This document shows positions 46,686 through 59,562 of a DNA stretch of 64,000 nt, one piece after another; position 1 is the stretch's first letter, and every line of letters starts with the position of its first letter. Made by a program: the position numbers and the translations under genes. The stretch is from Cryphonectria parasitica EP155 (taxonomy: Eukaryota; Ascomycota; Sordariomycetes; Diaporthales; Cryphonectriaceae). The DNA lies in NCBI RefSeq assembly GCF_011745365.1, contig NW_024468911.1, positions 3,776,759 through 3,840,758 of the forward strand, given 5' to 3'. The notes under the pieces are model-generated. The model saw only the letters and a program-made list of their open reading frames with translations, had not been told where the DNA came from and searched no databases.

Positions 46686-48784
46686 AAAAGCGAGATTTCT
46701 CCTCTGTGGTTGTGGAGATTCCTAGGCTGGATGGTGCCCAGTAATCCACATGGCTGGCGTTCAGGATCGGAGTTTATCTGGGATTGGGGGGCCCCTAAAA
46801 ATATGATACAAGGCTTGAGGCACGTGAGCGATCATCCTGTATCATCGAGATCGTACCAATAGTGCGTACAAATAAGGAAGACAGGCTCCCTCGGCCTGCG
46901 ACTGAGAGCATTGTTGTCCTGAGCGGCCGCTGCTATAATTCAGAAAATCACAGGGCGGTGTCGAGAGGTGTTATGCATGCCAGCCTATCCATGGTAGCAG
47001 TTTGTTTTAATGCTGTCACGGACCGAGCCTTTTCCAGCCTCAGGGCCAGGCCTCGCCGTAAGCCGCAGGCCCAATGCACGATCAGCCCCCTGGGCCGGTG
47101 TTTGGCCGAGAAAGCGAGACCCTTGGGGCGGCTGCAGAAGCAGAGCATAGCATTCAGCCCTGTGGCGAGGTTGATACGGCAGATGGAATCAGTGGCTTCT
47201 TTTGGTGTTAGTCACGCGGCGGAGGTAGACTAGATGGCATGCAGCATATGGCGACAACCGAGCACCTAGTCCACCAGCTTCGGGCGGTAAGATGGTTAAT
47301 TGGATTGTTCCGAACCCGGTTGCGATGCCAGTTTAGCGCGGAAACGAGGTTCTCAACTGTCCAGACTCCTCTTTCTTAAGACAACGACGTCAGCGAGCTG
47401 GTCGGGTCGCGGCCACAGGATGGTCACGCTTCCCAAGGTTGTCAGTGCCTTTGTTTCTCTCCTAAATAGGCTCTTGAGTCGTAAGCTTACTTAACTTAGT
47501 CAGTTGTTTACTTACATTTCATACCACAGCCACCATTGCTATAGGCTAGCGAAAGTGGCACGGAGTTCTGTTCCTCGTGACTGGCAGCGTTTGTGAGAGT
47601 TCAATGGATGGTACTGATTACCGCCTGACAAGGCTCTAGATCGCAGCCACAAAACTCAGAACGCTCAGAAGTAAGACCTTCAGGTGAGGCAAATGGTATG
47701 CAAGTAGACGAAAGTGCGAAGGCATGCTTTCGATGGCTTTGAAGATCCTCAAACAGCCTGTTCATTTTCCTTGTGTAAGTAAGTAGTCAGTTGGTAACGC
47801 AAGATGGAGAGTTTGTGACTGAGAAAGGAGAAGAAGAAATGATGTTGTGGGATTATCGATCCCACATTCCTGTGAAGCAAATGAGCCAGCCATAGACACG
47901 AGATATCAATAACCACGTGTAAGCCCCTCCGGATCCGCCGATGGCCAACTTCGGGGGGATGTCCAAGCTTGCACGGCTGCTCTCTTGTCTCTTGTTCACA
48001 ACGACAACAAGAGCAACAAACAATAACGTCACAGTCGGCGCTCAGGGAACTGACTCAGACAGTGCCTGATACCTAGGAAAGCGCACGAGGCTCATTAAGA
48101 ACTGATAGCTCCTGTTCTGTCCCCCCTCTGAGACATCAGTCATCCGTACCCTTTCTTTCCGTGCCGTCAGTATGTGCTGCTTAAGTCACTGTAACAGGAT
48201 GGATCCCACGAGAGAGGACCACGCAGCGGGCCAAGACTCACGATAGAGTTGACCCACGACAAGGTGGGTAGGCTTTGGAGGATTGATGGCTAGAAAAAGA
48301 AAGCCCGAGCCCCCGTCGTCTCCGGCTGCAACTGGGCCGTGGCCGGTTCCGCAGCATGAGATGCCTTGTCTCACCTGCAGGTTACATTCTAGCCCAGCCA
48401 GCCACTATTCTACGGCATAGTATACTATCGGCACTATCATAGTACGTACGACTAATGGTGCGTATTCTGTGAGAAATTGTACACTTGCTGCCGTGTTTGG
48501 GTCGGTAGTGACATGTGCTTAGCGAGCCCGGATTTACCAGGATGGGGTTAAACCCAGCATTGCATCTTGACTCTTTGCCCCACATCATCGACTGGGCCTG
48601 GGTTGTTCCATAGTTCACTTTTCTTTTCTGTTCCGGCCACTGCCCGTCATCAATCTTGCCATCTGCACAATCACACCCAAATTCTGCCTCACCACCAACT
48701 ACCCAGCAGCGCCGCTTTCTTGTCCCGACAGCAGCACTACCAAAAGAACCCAATCCGTTCGATTTTTGCGATCATCAGGCCACC
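46686..48784. other. Intergenic upstream of the Hal4-type kinase
   Basis: This 2.1 kb region lies between two plus-strand genes. Near-copies of the repeated decamer occur around 48417-48446 (CATAGTATACTAT, ATCATAGTAC). No recognisable gene. Confidence 0.55.
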
Positions 48785-51675
48785 ATGGCTGCGCTCTCGC
48801 AAGAGGCGCAAGGCAAGCTGTCCACCTCGCAGCTCGCATCTCAAGGTGAGCACACACACATACAGAGAGAGAGAGAACTCCCATACACGCCCGTTTAGCC
48901 CCTCCATGTTCGGCATCGACGGCTTTTCTTGTTTGCAACCCCACATGCCGAACATGTGTTGTAGCCACCACAATACCCTCAATCAGCCCTCGCCAGCCTC
49001 ATCCCCTTTCTCTCGTACCACCACACCAACCATCATTTCTTTTTAATTTTCCTTCTCCTCCTATAGCGTCGGGCGCCAATTTGTTCTGTCTGTTCCAAGC
49101 CTCCTTTCCTGACTGACCAGATGAGCCAACTCAGCTCCCACAGGTGTCTCGCAGAGTATGCCCGAACAAGCCGGTAATGCGCCAACGTCTACTGATGACA
49201 GTGTTGGACCCACTGTTCGCTTCAATTCTACCGTTCAAGAGATCAATCCCCAGCACTGCCTGTCCCAGTCGCCCCCCTCGACCTCGCAGGATGACCGTGT
49301 GGGCGAGGTTACACCCGAGGACCTCAAGGCGCTGTCCAAGTCTCTGCAGGGCAACCGACTACAAGAGAAGCGGATGAACATATTCTCGTTTGAGGCCTAC
49401 TCCTTGCCTGCTTCTAGGGTATGTTGATTCCCTTCTCAATCCGTCTATCCTCTCCTTACCAGCCCTGCCTTTGTTCCGCCTCGGGACCTTCGTCCACGTT
49501 CGGCGTTTCCGTTTCCTCACCCCGACCGCCATGGCTTCTTTTTCATGCTGCACTGTCGAACCGCCTCGTCGGCTTCTGAAGACCAAACAGACACTGACGA
49601 TCATGTCCAAGGTGCCATCCCACGACGATTCCTCGCGAGATCCGAGCCGGCAGCAGACGCAGAGTTCCACGAGCATCCCGTCGCCTCGCCTCGCGCCGCG
49701 AGGACCCGAAGTCAACTCCCCACCTCTGACCCCATCTGGCACGGACGGCACATCGGATGCAAAGGTCTTGGAACAACAAGTACAGGAGGAGAAGCGCTTG
49801 GCGAACGATGTCATGACGCCGCAGGACTCCAACAAGCGAGACACGTCACCAAGGACCTCCAGTCGAACCCTGCCGCATCGCCCAGCATCTGACGGGCCTC
49901 ACCAGAGGCGTCCTACCCCAGAACATCTAGGAGCGCCGGAACAGAATCACAGGAAAAGCATGTTCTCTCTCGGGCCCGGATCGTTACCTGCGTCTCGCGA
50001 TTCGAGTCCCAACCGGGCCTCGGCTCACTACACTCGCCCGTTCACACCCTCAGGGGACGCCAATGACCCGTACTCGGCCAGCAAGCGACAGCCTCAGGGG
50101 CCTATCGAGCCACGGTTCGTCTTCTCGCGCAGCAAAAAGGGATCTAAGGTCTCCCCGAGCTCTTCAACCTTGAGCCTGCCGAGGGCGTCCACGGACAAGC
50201 GAAGCTCTACGCTGCTCAGTGCCCTGGGCAAGAACAGCGATCTCCACAAGGAGGACAGCCATGGCACCACCCACAGCCGCCAAGCCTCCATGTCGGATCT
50301 CAAGAGATTCTTCAAGATGGGCCATCATAAACCGAAGCGGGGCACCTCACCAGCTGCGAGCATCAGATCTGGCTATAAGACGCCACCTGTCTCGAGATCG
50401 AGCACCCAGATACCCTTCGGAGACGACCACGGTCTGACATCCAAGTATGGAAAACTGGGCAGGGTGCTAGGCTCTGGAGCCGGCGGGTCGGTCAGGCTTA
50501 TGAAGCGGAGCGAGGACAACACGGTTTTCGCCGTGAAGGAGTTCCGACCTCGCCATTCGTACGAGACGGAAAAGGAATATGTCAAGAAGCTGACTGCTGA
50601 GTACTGCATTGGATCATCACTACACCACGGCAACATTATCGAGACGCTGGATATCGTCCAGGAGAAGGGCAAGTGGTTCGAGGTGATGGAGTACGCACCG
50701 TTTGACCTTTTCGCCATTGTTATGACGGGGAAGATGTCGCGAGAAGAGGTCTCGTGCTGCTTTCTGCAGATTTTGAGCGGCGTGACCTACCTTCACAGCA
50801 TGGGCCTGGCCCATCGGGACCTCAAGCTCGACAATGTGGTGGTGAACGAGTATGGCATCATGAAGATCATCGATTTCGGCAGTGCACATGTGTTTAAGTA
50901 CCCATTCGAGAACAATATGGTTCTTGCATCTGGTGAGTACTTCTCCATGAAACGAGCTGCTCATGCTGTGTCTGAATGCTAAACTTTTTTTGCAGGAATT
51001 GTGGGCTCTGACCCATATCTCGCGCCCGAGGTGTACGAGGAACGCAAGTATGACCCAACGGCAGTCGACATCTGGTCACTGGCGATTATTTACTGCTGCA
51101 TGACCCTGCGCCGGTTTCCTTGGAAGGTCCCACGAATGACGGACAATTCATATAAGCTCTTCGCGTCAGAGCCGACGCCTGGACACGATCCCAAGAAGCT
51201 GGTCCTCCCGCCGAACAAATCGACAAGTGCTCTGCACGACACGCCTCCACGAGACTTTTTCATTGGTGAGGATGACAGGGCGAAGGCAAAGCATGACGGC
51301 GAGAAGTCTCGCCACCAGCACCGACCCCATTCCCAGCATGAGAAGCCACGTGAGAGCTCCACCACTACCTCAGAAAACCCCGCAGCCGGCTCGACCGGCT
51401 CGACCGGGGCCTCCAGCGCAGGCGAGAAACCTAAGGAAGTTATCAGAGGACCTTGGAGAATTCTCAGGCTGCTACCGAGGGAGAGCCGCCACATTATTGG
51501 ACGGATGCTCGAGATCGATCCGAAGAAGCGGGCCAAGATGGCGGAGATTCTAGATGACAACTGGGTGAGCAACACAGTTATCTGCCGGCAGGTAGAGCTC
51601 GGCAAGGTGATCAAGGCCGAGGACCATGTGCACACGTTGGAACCACCATCGGCTGCGCCATCTTCAACAAAGTAG
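48785..51675 (+). CDS. sat4: Hal4/Sat4-type serine/threonine protein kinase
   Basis: Four exons (48785-48845, 49144-49418, 49612-50932, 50996-51675) give 778 residues. The ATG has a strong context (CACCATGG). The first 380 residues are Ser/Pro/Thr-rich and probably disordered, including [14 protein letters not shown], a short motif shared by fungal Hal4-like kinases. The kinase domain starts near residue 389 ([12 protein letters not shown]), has AVKEF with the ATP-binding lysine, HRDLKLDN near 513, DFG near 533 and SDPYLAPE after the last intron. A charged insert of about 75 residues interrupts the C lobe before [20 protein letters not shown], as in the NPR/Hal family. In yeast Sat4/Hal4 stabilises the Trk potassium transporters and other plasma membrane permeases, giving salt tolerance. 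The family is clear; assignment to Hal4 rather than Hal5/Npr1 is probable. Confidence 0.88.
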
Positions 51676-52446
51676 ATGGAGCGGCCAGAAAGATTACTGT
51701 TCAAGTGTCCTTTTTTACTTTTCGAAACTGGGCCGTGTTGTACAGTGGGTCGACGAATTCAAGAACAGAGAGGAAGAGGCAGAGGCTCACGCCTTCAAGA
51801 ATTATTGTTGCAATTATTTTACACTGGTCACGGCAAGGAGATGTACAGGTGGGGGTGGTGCAGGACTATGATTCAAACAGATTGGCGTTCAAGGACCCCC
51901 TGATTGGGGTTGGTTTTGATATCTTGGTTTGGTCATAGATGGCCCAGCAGCGCATTTACATTGAACATACATACCTCGTGTGGGCGGATAGAGTGTTAGA
52001 CCTTTGGATCGTCCGTTCAGCGATTTTCAGACTTACACGCCTTTGGGGGTCTGCGTATACCCTCCGATTGTCTACGAGAATACATGATCGTAATCAATCG
52101 ACACAAGTGAAGCTTTATTTTTTCAGTGTTTGCGAGACGAATTACTGTTCCTCGGAATACGTACTGTACTTGTACTATGTACCAGCGCGGTTGGATTCAC
52201 TTACACGATGCCGGTGGAGACTTGTTCTATCGTCTGTCCAATGAGAAGCGCTTCTATCTTTCCCCCTGATCCCTGCCATATTAGTCATGGTTTTTTTTCT
52301 TCGTCGAGAACCTCTTCCATCTGTTTCTGCCGATTGCTTCAACTTTTAAGGTGCCGAGATCCTTTCTCTTCCACAATTTACTTTCTTTCCCACTGTCGAT
52401 TGTGTCTTTTCCAGCTTCCTCCCACCATTACCCACAATCCCTCAAA
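51676..52446. other. Intergenic: kinase 3' region and hsp10 promoter
   Basis: This 0.77 kb region lies between two plus-strand genes. The last 200 bases are pyrimidine-rich, as expected just upstream of a fungal transcription start. No perfect heat-shock element was recognised by eye. Confidence 0.55.
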
Positions 52447-53151
52447 ATGGTAGGCTCCCTTTTCCCCCACTGTACATTCCTATGCACCTTCGTCCAGTCG
52501 AGCAAAGAGCTGCGCGAAGCACTCATAGAACCTCGAGCTGGGTGTCTGGTGGTGCCCCCCCCCCCCGGGAGGCTTCAGGAACTGTGACGAACACCTCGTC
52601 CAAGCCTGTCCATCTATGACCTTCAGCATGAGCCATAACTGACACAATCCTTTTGCTCGGCAGGCCACCACCATCCGATCGATCAAGTCCCTCGTGCCCC
52701 TCCTGGACCGCGTCCTGGTCCAGCGCGTCAAGGCCGAGGCTAAGACCGCCTCCGGCATCTTCCTTCCCGAGTCGAGCGTCAAGGAGCTGAACGAGGCCAA
52801 GGTCCTGGCCGTCGGCCCTGGCGGTCTGGACAAGGAGGGCAAGCGCGTGCCCATGGGCGTGCAGGCTGGCGACCGCGTGCTGATCCCCACGGTAAGGAAG
52901 GCCCGTGAGGATGAAGATGACGAATAGCTGGCGCAGACGGATACAGACCTCACTGTGTATGGCGGTGGTTTTATTTGAACTAACACGGTTTCTGCAGTTC
53001 GGCGGCTCTCCGGTCAAGGTCGGCGAGGACGAGTTCCACCTGTTCCGGGACAGCGAGTAAGTTTCCCACCATCAAAACAGAGTCACTTCGTGCAGTGGAT
53101 GAGATGTTGACATGCGCGGTGTACAGTATCCTGGCCAAGATCAACGAGTAA
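52447..53151 (+). CDS. hsp10: Mitochondrial co-chaperonin Hsp10 (GroES family)
   Basis: Four exons (52447-52449, 52664-52891, 52998-53056, 53127-53151) give 104 residues. The first coding exon is only the ATG, followed by a 214-nt intron with a GTAGGC donor. The protein reads ATTIRSIKSLVPLLDRVLVQ then RVKAEAKTASGIFLPES, where the Leu-Asp-Arg-Val-Leu-Val and Thr-Ala-Ser-Gly-Ile-Phe-Leu-Pro segments are the Hsp10 signature and mobile loop that contacts Hsp60. It closes with FGGSPVKVGEDEFHLFRDSD and ILAKINE. Hsp10 caps the Hsp60 cage in the mitochondrial matrix and is needed for folding of imported proteins. As in other fungi the N terminus serves as an uncleaved targeting signal. Confidence 0.95.
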
Positions 53152-54656
53152 AAAGAGCGAAACTCAAAATCAAAAGAAAAAATTCCAATACCTAATACCC
53201 GAAAAGTTCGACGACGATGTAACGACGTCCCATGTACCATATTCATGTGTCCGACTGAAAAAAAAAAAAAAAGAAGTCACTGCACTATAGCACCGAGAGG
53301 CCAGCTGTTGCGGTCAGTGGCGTTTACCTTGGCATAGATGAAGAGCTCGGGTGATACTTAGATGAGCTGATGAGCCGTGGCATTGTCACCGGCTGGTAGG
53401 AGTGAAATGAGAAAAATCTCCGCTTCTTCAACGGTCCCGTCCCTCTCATTTTGATCCATCTGTGAAATTGCTATTTTGATCCTTTTTTTTTTCTTCTTTC
53501 TTCCTGATCATACCTCTTTGCGTCTGTATGATCTTTCTTTCAAGTCAAGACTGAATATGTCTGTTCGGTACTAAGCTCACTTGCATTCTGCGAACGGTCA
53601 AGGTGCTTCAGTGCGCAGTCGCCAAAGGTCCCGTGGGATGCTGAGCCTTTGTGGTGGGATATGGAGCCGGATTTGCCAGGCCATAGAGTATCAGGTTGCG
53701 GCAGGGAAGAACGCGATGAATGGGAAATGAGCTTTGAGCAAGGCAAATAGTCAAGCGAAGAGGGAGGGGGGGAGGGGACTGGGAGGTTAATGAGTTTTGT
53801 AGGTGTTACACATGTCTGTCAAGGCACAAGCAGCCTCCCAAGGCCGATGAGATATGAACCATTCGCGCGAGGTCAATGGTAACTCCGCGAAGATGAGCGT
53901 ATTTGGAGTGCGGTGCCAAACCCCGTACTCTCAATCGATAGATTCCGCCGGAATGCACCTTTCGAGGCATCAACCAACCTCGTTGACGGCGCCATAGGGT
54001 ATGAGAGATTTGTTGACCCCCTCCCTAGCTTGCTAAGAAGGTTTTCCTGCTCCTTTATTTTGTGTTTACTCTTTTCTTTTGTTCCTTTCCAGGCAAGGGT
54101 ACTGATCATTATTGGATTTCGTACGTTAGAGGGAGGAAAGTACTGTTTGGATGTTGGCTGTGACTGTTTGATGGTGTAGTTGTTGGGGTTGAGGTCTGTG
54201 GTAGGCTGCGGGCGCGTGGGCTGCTGGCATGGGATGAATGAACCTCCTTAGCTAGTCAAGTTTCAACAGCGAGAGGGAGGAACGGGGAAAGGACATGGAT
54301 GACTATGAGCAAGACCAACCAATATCATACAGAGTCTTTGATTGAATCTACAAATTGGAAAAAAGTTTCAGGCTGTTTGGGTGAAGGTGAAGGCGGGAGA
54401 CCGTCTTAGAACATGGATGTTTTGATATAAAGGCTGAGTCTCAGCCACCACAAGAGCCCCCGCAGCTTGGAAGTTTCAGTAGAGTTCATGATGCATCAAA
54501 CTTGCTAGTCTGGGCCTTACCCCCTGCCCCGTGGGGGAAATATGTCAAAGTATACATGAGAAATGCCCTGCCTCGTGTCTTGCATGAAGCCACACTAAAT
54601 TCAAGTCAAGATTCCAAAAGGCCCGGTCTCTATGCACTACTCCAGTTTCTGTGCAA
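53152..54656. other. Convergent 3' intergenic region
   Basis: This 1.5 kb region separates the hsp10 stop from the stop of the convergent GNAT gene. It has an A-run near 53259-53272 and T-rich tracts near 53484. No gene is seen. Confidence 0.55.
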
Positions 54657-55524
54657 TTAAAAGGGATCATTTCCTCTGCGCTCCATCATAACAGCCGTAA
54701 TATCTTGTGACAACTCCTCAAGTGGGGGAGTAGGATCGGAGGAGATGTTGCCTAAAGTTTCGACGTATCTTTGCGTGAAGTCGCTCCTCCGAAAGGCCCG
54801 GTGGCCCTGTGTCGTCACGGTGAGGGCTACAAGGAGAGAGGGAGAAAGCGACAGAGGAGGCTTGTGTCAGCAAGTTTGTGGTCTTCTTCTTCTTCTTTTT
54901 GGTTTCATCTGGGACAGTGGGATGATGGTAAAATTACAAGACAGCACTGGCCATCCATACCACTCATAGCCATACAGCTAGGGGGAGGGGGGGCCGCCGA
55001 CACCCACACTCACCAGAATACCCCTCGACCTTCCAAGACCGGAACCTCTCCCCAGTGCGCTTCTGAATCTCTCGCAGGGCAATCTCTGTGAGCCTCATGG
55101 CGGAGGAATTCCGCACTGCCTCGAAGCCTGGGAGGCGCTCGACATGAAAAACGTGCAAGCCAACCTCGCACTCATCGCTGTCGCCGACCAGCGGCGGGGG
55201 GAACATTGTTGCCGCGTCGATGTCATGCTCCCTGATCCGGCCCTCAAGCAAGTCTTCCCACGCGGCTTTCCGAAGGGGAAGCGCGATGATGACGCCGTAG
55301 GTGGTGTCTTCGCCTTGCAGCCCGGGCGGGGCGGCCAGGTCGGCATCGGGGCGGAGGCAGAGGAAGAGTTCTGGGCATGAAGTAGCCCAACTCTGGAGTT
55401 GGTCGAAGGTTAGGTCTGGGGCTGGGTAGATGGCCTGGTCTACGTCGTAGATCGTGAGGAGGAGAGGCTCGTTGATGGTCTCCCAGCGCAGGCGTGGGGC
55501 CAGGGCTGGTGATTTGTCTGCCAT
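54657..55524 (-). CDS. GNAT-family acetyltransferase-like protein
   Basis: Two exons (55524-55014 and 54826-54657) give 226 residues. The N-terminal part, LRWETINEPLLLTIYDVDQA, resembles the start of fungal GNAT proteins, followed by a predicted beta-strand YGVIIALPLRKAAWEDLLEG, then a helix with AMRLTEIALREIQKRTGERF, and across the splice WKVEGYSALTVTTQGHRAFR. The last segment resembles the C-terminal GNAT strand and helix pattern in which a variable residue set binds the acyl acceptor. The classical R/Q-x-x-G-x-G acetyl-CoA loop is not obvious, so activity is uncertain. The C-terminal 40 residues (ISSDPTPPLEELSQDITAVM and on) are acidic and probably flexible. Family call is by pattern only. 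Confidence 0.55.
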
Positions 55525-58500
55525 GATCGCTGGAACAAGGCAGTTCCCGCTGAGGCTTATTCGGGGAGCTGTCTTGATTATGATTTTGGCGATACAATTG
55601 TGTGGAATGCTTAGAGCTTGAAAAGGCCGAGCGGAACGGCTGGGTTGAGGCTCGCCGTGGTAGTCTCTCTGCGCCTTGTTTAAGTGAGCCCCTGCAGTCC
55701 ATTTATCGAGGACTGGTACTTTCCACAGCGCAGTGACTTTGATTTCTCTCCTTCTTCGCAGCTTCCCTGATAGGATTTGTAGCTGTACTTGCTGTGTAAG
55801 TAGATACTAATTGCTACTACGGGAGAGTGCTGAGGTTGGTAGGCGCTACTGGCACCACCCAGAATTATGGGCCGGGGCGGGCCGGGCCGATCTCTAGATT
55901 CTTTGGACCTGCAGCAGCACCTGGGCAGTGGTCAAAATCCAAGCAAGCCACCACTGCAAAACGCCAACGGAGAATGCCCTGGAGGTCACGTTCGAGAGGG
56001 CATTTACTATTTGCCGTGGTAGCACCAAAGATTTGAGGTCGTACTCTCACAGCATACTCAGCTCTTCCATATAGGGATTGAGATCATACCTGACTTCCCA
56101 GACGACACTTGTGATCAGAAGGCTCGTGGTCAGATCCCCTCTGGACATGATCACGACGGCATGCCTATCCATCTTCAAGGCCGAAACTATGCTTCTTTGT
56201 GTCACGTAACTGCTAACCTGCCAAACAGAGCTTCCTCTCGTCTTTTGGCCAACAGTCTCCTACCAGGTTGCCTTCTTGATGCAGGACATGCGCAGTCTTC
56301 AGACGTCAATAGATAAGCCCCTTCCTCGTTACCGCTTGGAACATCTTTCCATGTGCCATGTCATGGACCCTCAGTGGATCGATCTATTTCAATCCATCAC
56401 GCTGATGATCATATTACTCCGAATACCAGAGGAGAGGCTGATCACTGCCATAAGTAGGGCTCTGAGGTGTGCACAATGTTCTATGAGGCGCAATGCTCTC
56501 GCCCGCAGGGGCATACACACACTCGCCTGGACGCCAGGCCCCTCGCAGGGGAGAGGGAAGGAACCTTGGTACTCTATTAAGAGCTGCATGTCCGGCAGGG
56601 GGGCTCGGGGTTTCTGTGATGGGAGACTTGGGCTCTTGAGAGAGGATGGGAAGAGCCCTTCACAGAAACCAGTTGAGACATGATCACCGTGGGCGCGTCA
56701 TGGCTTAGTTGAGACAGGATGTGTGATGTGGGACAAAGCCCGCAGAGAAGATCGCAGTATGGAAGCTCGGAGAAACAGCTTCTCACCCTTTCCACCTCTC
56801 TCTTTCTCTCTTGGATCGGCTGTTCGTGTCCACCATACCATACCGCCTCATCTACAGCTGGACTGAGCAAGTGAGTGTATGTACGGCCTACAGTACGGCG
56901 GCTCTCATATCCAGGACCTTTCATGGACCGAGCCGACAAGCGGCTCCTCGGCGGATAGGTAAGTAGCCTGATAGCCTATATGGTGGAGGATGCCCCTCCT
57001 CTATGGGGAAGGGGAGACCCGCTGCTTCGCAACAAGCAAGTGAGGCTGTCGTAGTCGGGGTCAAAAGAAAAAGGTGGGGGAAGCGTGACCACAACGTCAG
57101 GAACAGATGGCCGTGGCTAGAGTGGGAGAGAGAGGCTGCTCGGGGAGGACAAAGAATGGGAGCTTGCTTGAGGGATGAATCATGAGACGCAAAGGGAAGG
57201 AGGTGGTGGAATGGTGGTGGTGGGATGGTTGATGACCCTTCTTCGGTACGTGAACCCTTGTGACCCAGCAGTAGAGCAGAGCAAGTCAAGCAAGATATTG
57301 GCTCTCTCTCCCCCTCTTTCGCAGATGAGACATAGACCCTGTCAAGGTCGGGTAGACCATAGAGAGGAACAGGTGAGTCGTAGGTATGTACGTACGTACA
57401 CCACGTCGTTGTCGTCGTCGTGTTCAAGGGCGGGAAGGAAAAGGAGAGAGTCCACTTGAGACGAAGAAGCCAGTCGTAAGCATTGCATAGTACTGTTTAT
57501 GTTTATTATGCGTACTTACCGAGCCGACAGTATCGACCACCAGCCTGAGCAGCTACTTCGCAGCATAAACCTAGACATACTACATACATATTCCTGTACG
57601 GTATTGCAGCAGTAGTAGAAGCACTCTCACCACTATCGAACTGTCATCCCTTCCCCCCCCCCCCCCCCTTTCTTCTCAATGCATCCATTCCCGAAAACAG
57701 CTGATCCGAATTTCTAAAACGACCTTCTGTCTCTCGCAACCTCCGTGCCTCCGTGTTTGCGTGTCGTGCCCCATGAAAAGAAAGAAAAACGCACAAAGCC
57801 GGGGCGGCTGTCGGTGCGGCAGCGGCAGCGGCTTGGGATGATGCCATCGCGGCAGGACTGGTTCTCGGCGAGGCTGCACGAAACCACGGCCAGCGCTGGG
57901 CCAATGGCGCCAGGGGTCGATGGCGACATCCACGCTATGCCACTTTTGGGGCGCGGCGACAGAGTATGAATCTCGCACGCCATAAGGACAAGAATGACCC
58001 CTTGGCTGGGCCACCAGTCTTTACAAGAACTCCAGCAGGGCCACCTGTCGTGCTTCAAACTTCTTGCCTGTCATTGTCTGAGAAGATCTCTTCCTTCTGA
58101 ACTTTCTTTTCGCCTATTTGTGGGTTGATATGGAGTGGTATTTGCCTCTAAACGACTTATTCGCTATCTCAGCAACAACAAGAATCTCTTATAACAATCT
58201 TTGATTTCCAACAGCAAGATTCATTCTTTACCCCAAAAAACCGTCGAGAAAAAAATCCATGAAAGAGATGGACGCCTGGATATCCCCCTTTATCAGAACG
58301 CCTTGAAAAAACCCCACCAAAAAAAAAAAAACAACACGCTCGGAGAGCCTTGGAAACCAGTGCGTGGCAACGGGCACCAGCCTTCACTTTGGTAAAGCCA
58401 GTCAAACCCAACCCGCACGTTGGCGTGGTAAGGCAGGCCGGCACATCTTTCATTTTCGTTCTTCAGCCCCCTCCCTGGAAAAGGAAGAAAAAAAAAAGAA

Positions 58501-58598
58501 GGGAAACAAAAAAAAATCGGAGCAGACGGCTGACGGCTGGTCCCTAACTCCCAAGTGGGATGGAACTTGGCCGAGCGTCTGCCAGAGGTCACAAACTA
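55525..58598. other. 3.1 kb gene-poor region
   Basis: Between two minus-strand genes. A 16-nt C tract lies at 57653-57668, the longest G/C homopolymer in the window. The open frames present are short and have no recognisable content. Confidence 0.5.
57653..57668. repeat. C16 homopolymer
   Basis: The longest G/C homopolymer in the window, in a gene-poor region. Confidence 0.95.
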
Positions 58599-59562
58599 CT
58601 AAAGCTTCTGCGTGAACTTGGAGTAGTACCCGCACTTGGGAACATAACTCCGCTCACCAGTGATGGGGTTGAAAGTGTGACAGCCTGACTTGGCCACATT
58701 CGGGGGAGTATACACTGTTCAATCCACATCAGCTTCCGTCACGAAGGACATTGCAACACGACCCAGCAACCTCCTCAGCCTCGTCCTGCGAGGCTGACGG
58801 TGTGTGTCTTGGGGGGGGGGGGGCGGCCATGAAGGAACACCTACAGTGTAGGGAGATGGCGTAGTCGTCACCTCTGTTCTCCATCTTGTGCAGGCCAAGC
58901 TCGTCGGCCATGTAGGCTACGGCATTCTCATTGTGTGTACGTTGGGAGATAAGTTCCATGGGCTGCTGGCGGTCAGAGTTGGGGAACTCGTATCTCGACT
59001 CGGTCAGGCTGCCGTGGAGGATCTTCATGATGCAGTGGGCGTTGCCGTGGTCATGGATGGGACTGCCCTTGCCAGGAGTCCATACGAGTACAAGCTGTGA
59101 AGAGAAGCGCGGCTCGGTCAGCTGTGGTGTCTCATTATCAAAGGCTGAGGAGGACTCGACGACAATTCGTCGATCATGTCAGTGGCTTACCAAGTTGCTC
59201 TTTCCGTTTCCCTCGTCAACACTTTTGTCAAGTCATCAAGTCAGTCGCTTGGTTCTATTTGTGTTTCATTCTCTGATCCTTTGGGATTGGGTCTTTCTGT
59301 GGTCTTACAGGTTCCTGGTGTACGCCAGCTCTGGGTCGGCCAGGGCATATGGCACCCAGCCCTTCTCCTTGGCATCGTATATCCTCATGTGTCTCATCAG
59401 GGCGTTGACATCCACATCGCTGGAGTCGAGACCTGAGGAGGGCCCGAGTGCATCCTTCAGGGCGACAACGAGGTCCTCGAACTGGTCCATCTTGAGTTGT
59501 GGACGACCTTCGAAGGAGGCCTGCTGACCCGCCGAGTATTGGAACGAAAGACCGACAGCCAT
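58599..59562 (-). CDS. cdo1: Cysteine dioxygenase
   Basis: Four exons (59562-59309, 59221-59191, 59094-58845, 58714-58599) give 216 residues, the normal size. The metal site is clear: LVLVWTPGKGSPIHDHGNAH with two iron-binding His, followed by the Cys that in mammals forms the Cys-Tyr cofactor, and a third His in SLHLYTPPN, restored by splicing across the last intron. The enzyme is a cupin that uses Fe(II) and O2 to convert L-cysteine to cysteine sulfinic acid in the cytosol, the first step of cysteine breakdown to sulfite or taurine precursors. It is transcribed away from the ssu1 sulfite exporter, 2.0 kb upstream, suggesting shared control by cysteine load. No bZIP Cys3-type site could be recognised by eye. 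Confidence 0.95.

Noticed and set aside
55244..55702. 152-codon minus-strand frame overlapping the small GNAT gene
   Set aside because: It is a shifted frame of the GNAT exon with Arg/Pro-rich composition and no conserved sequence.
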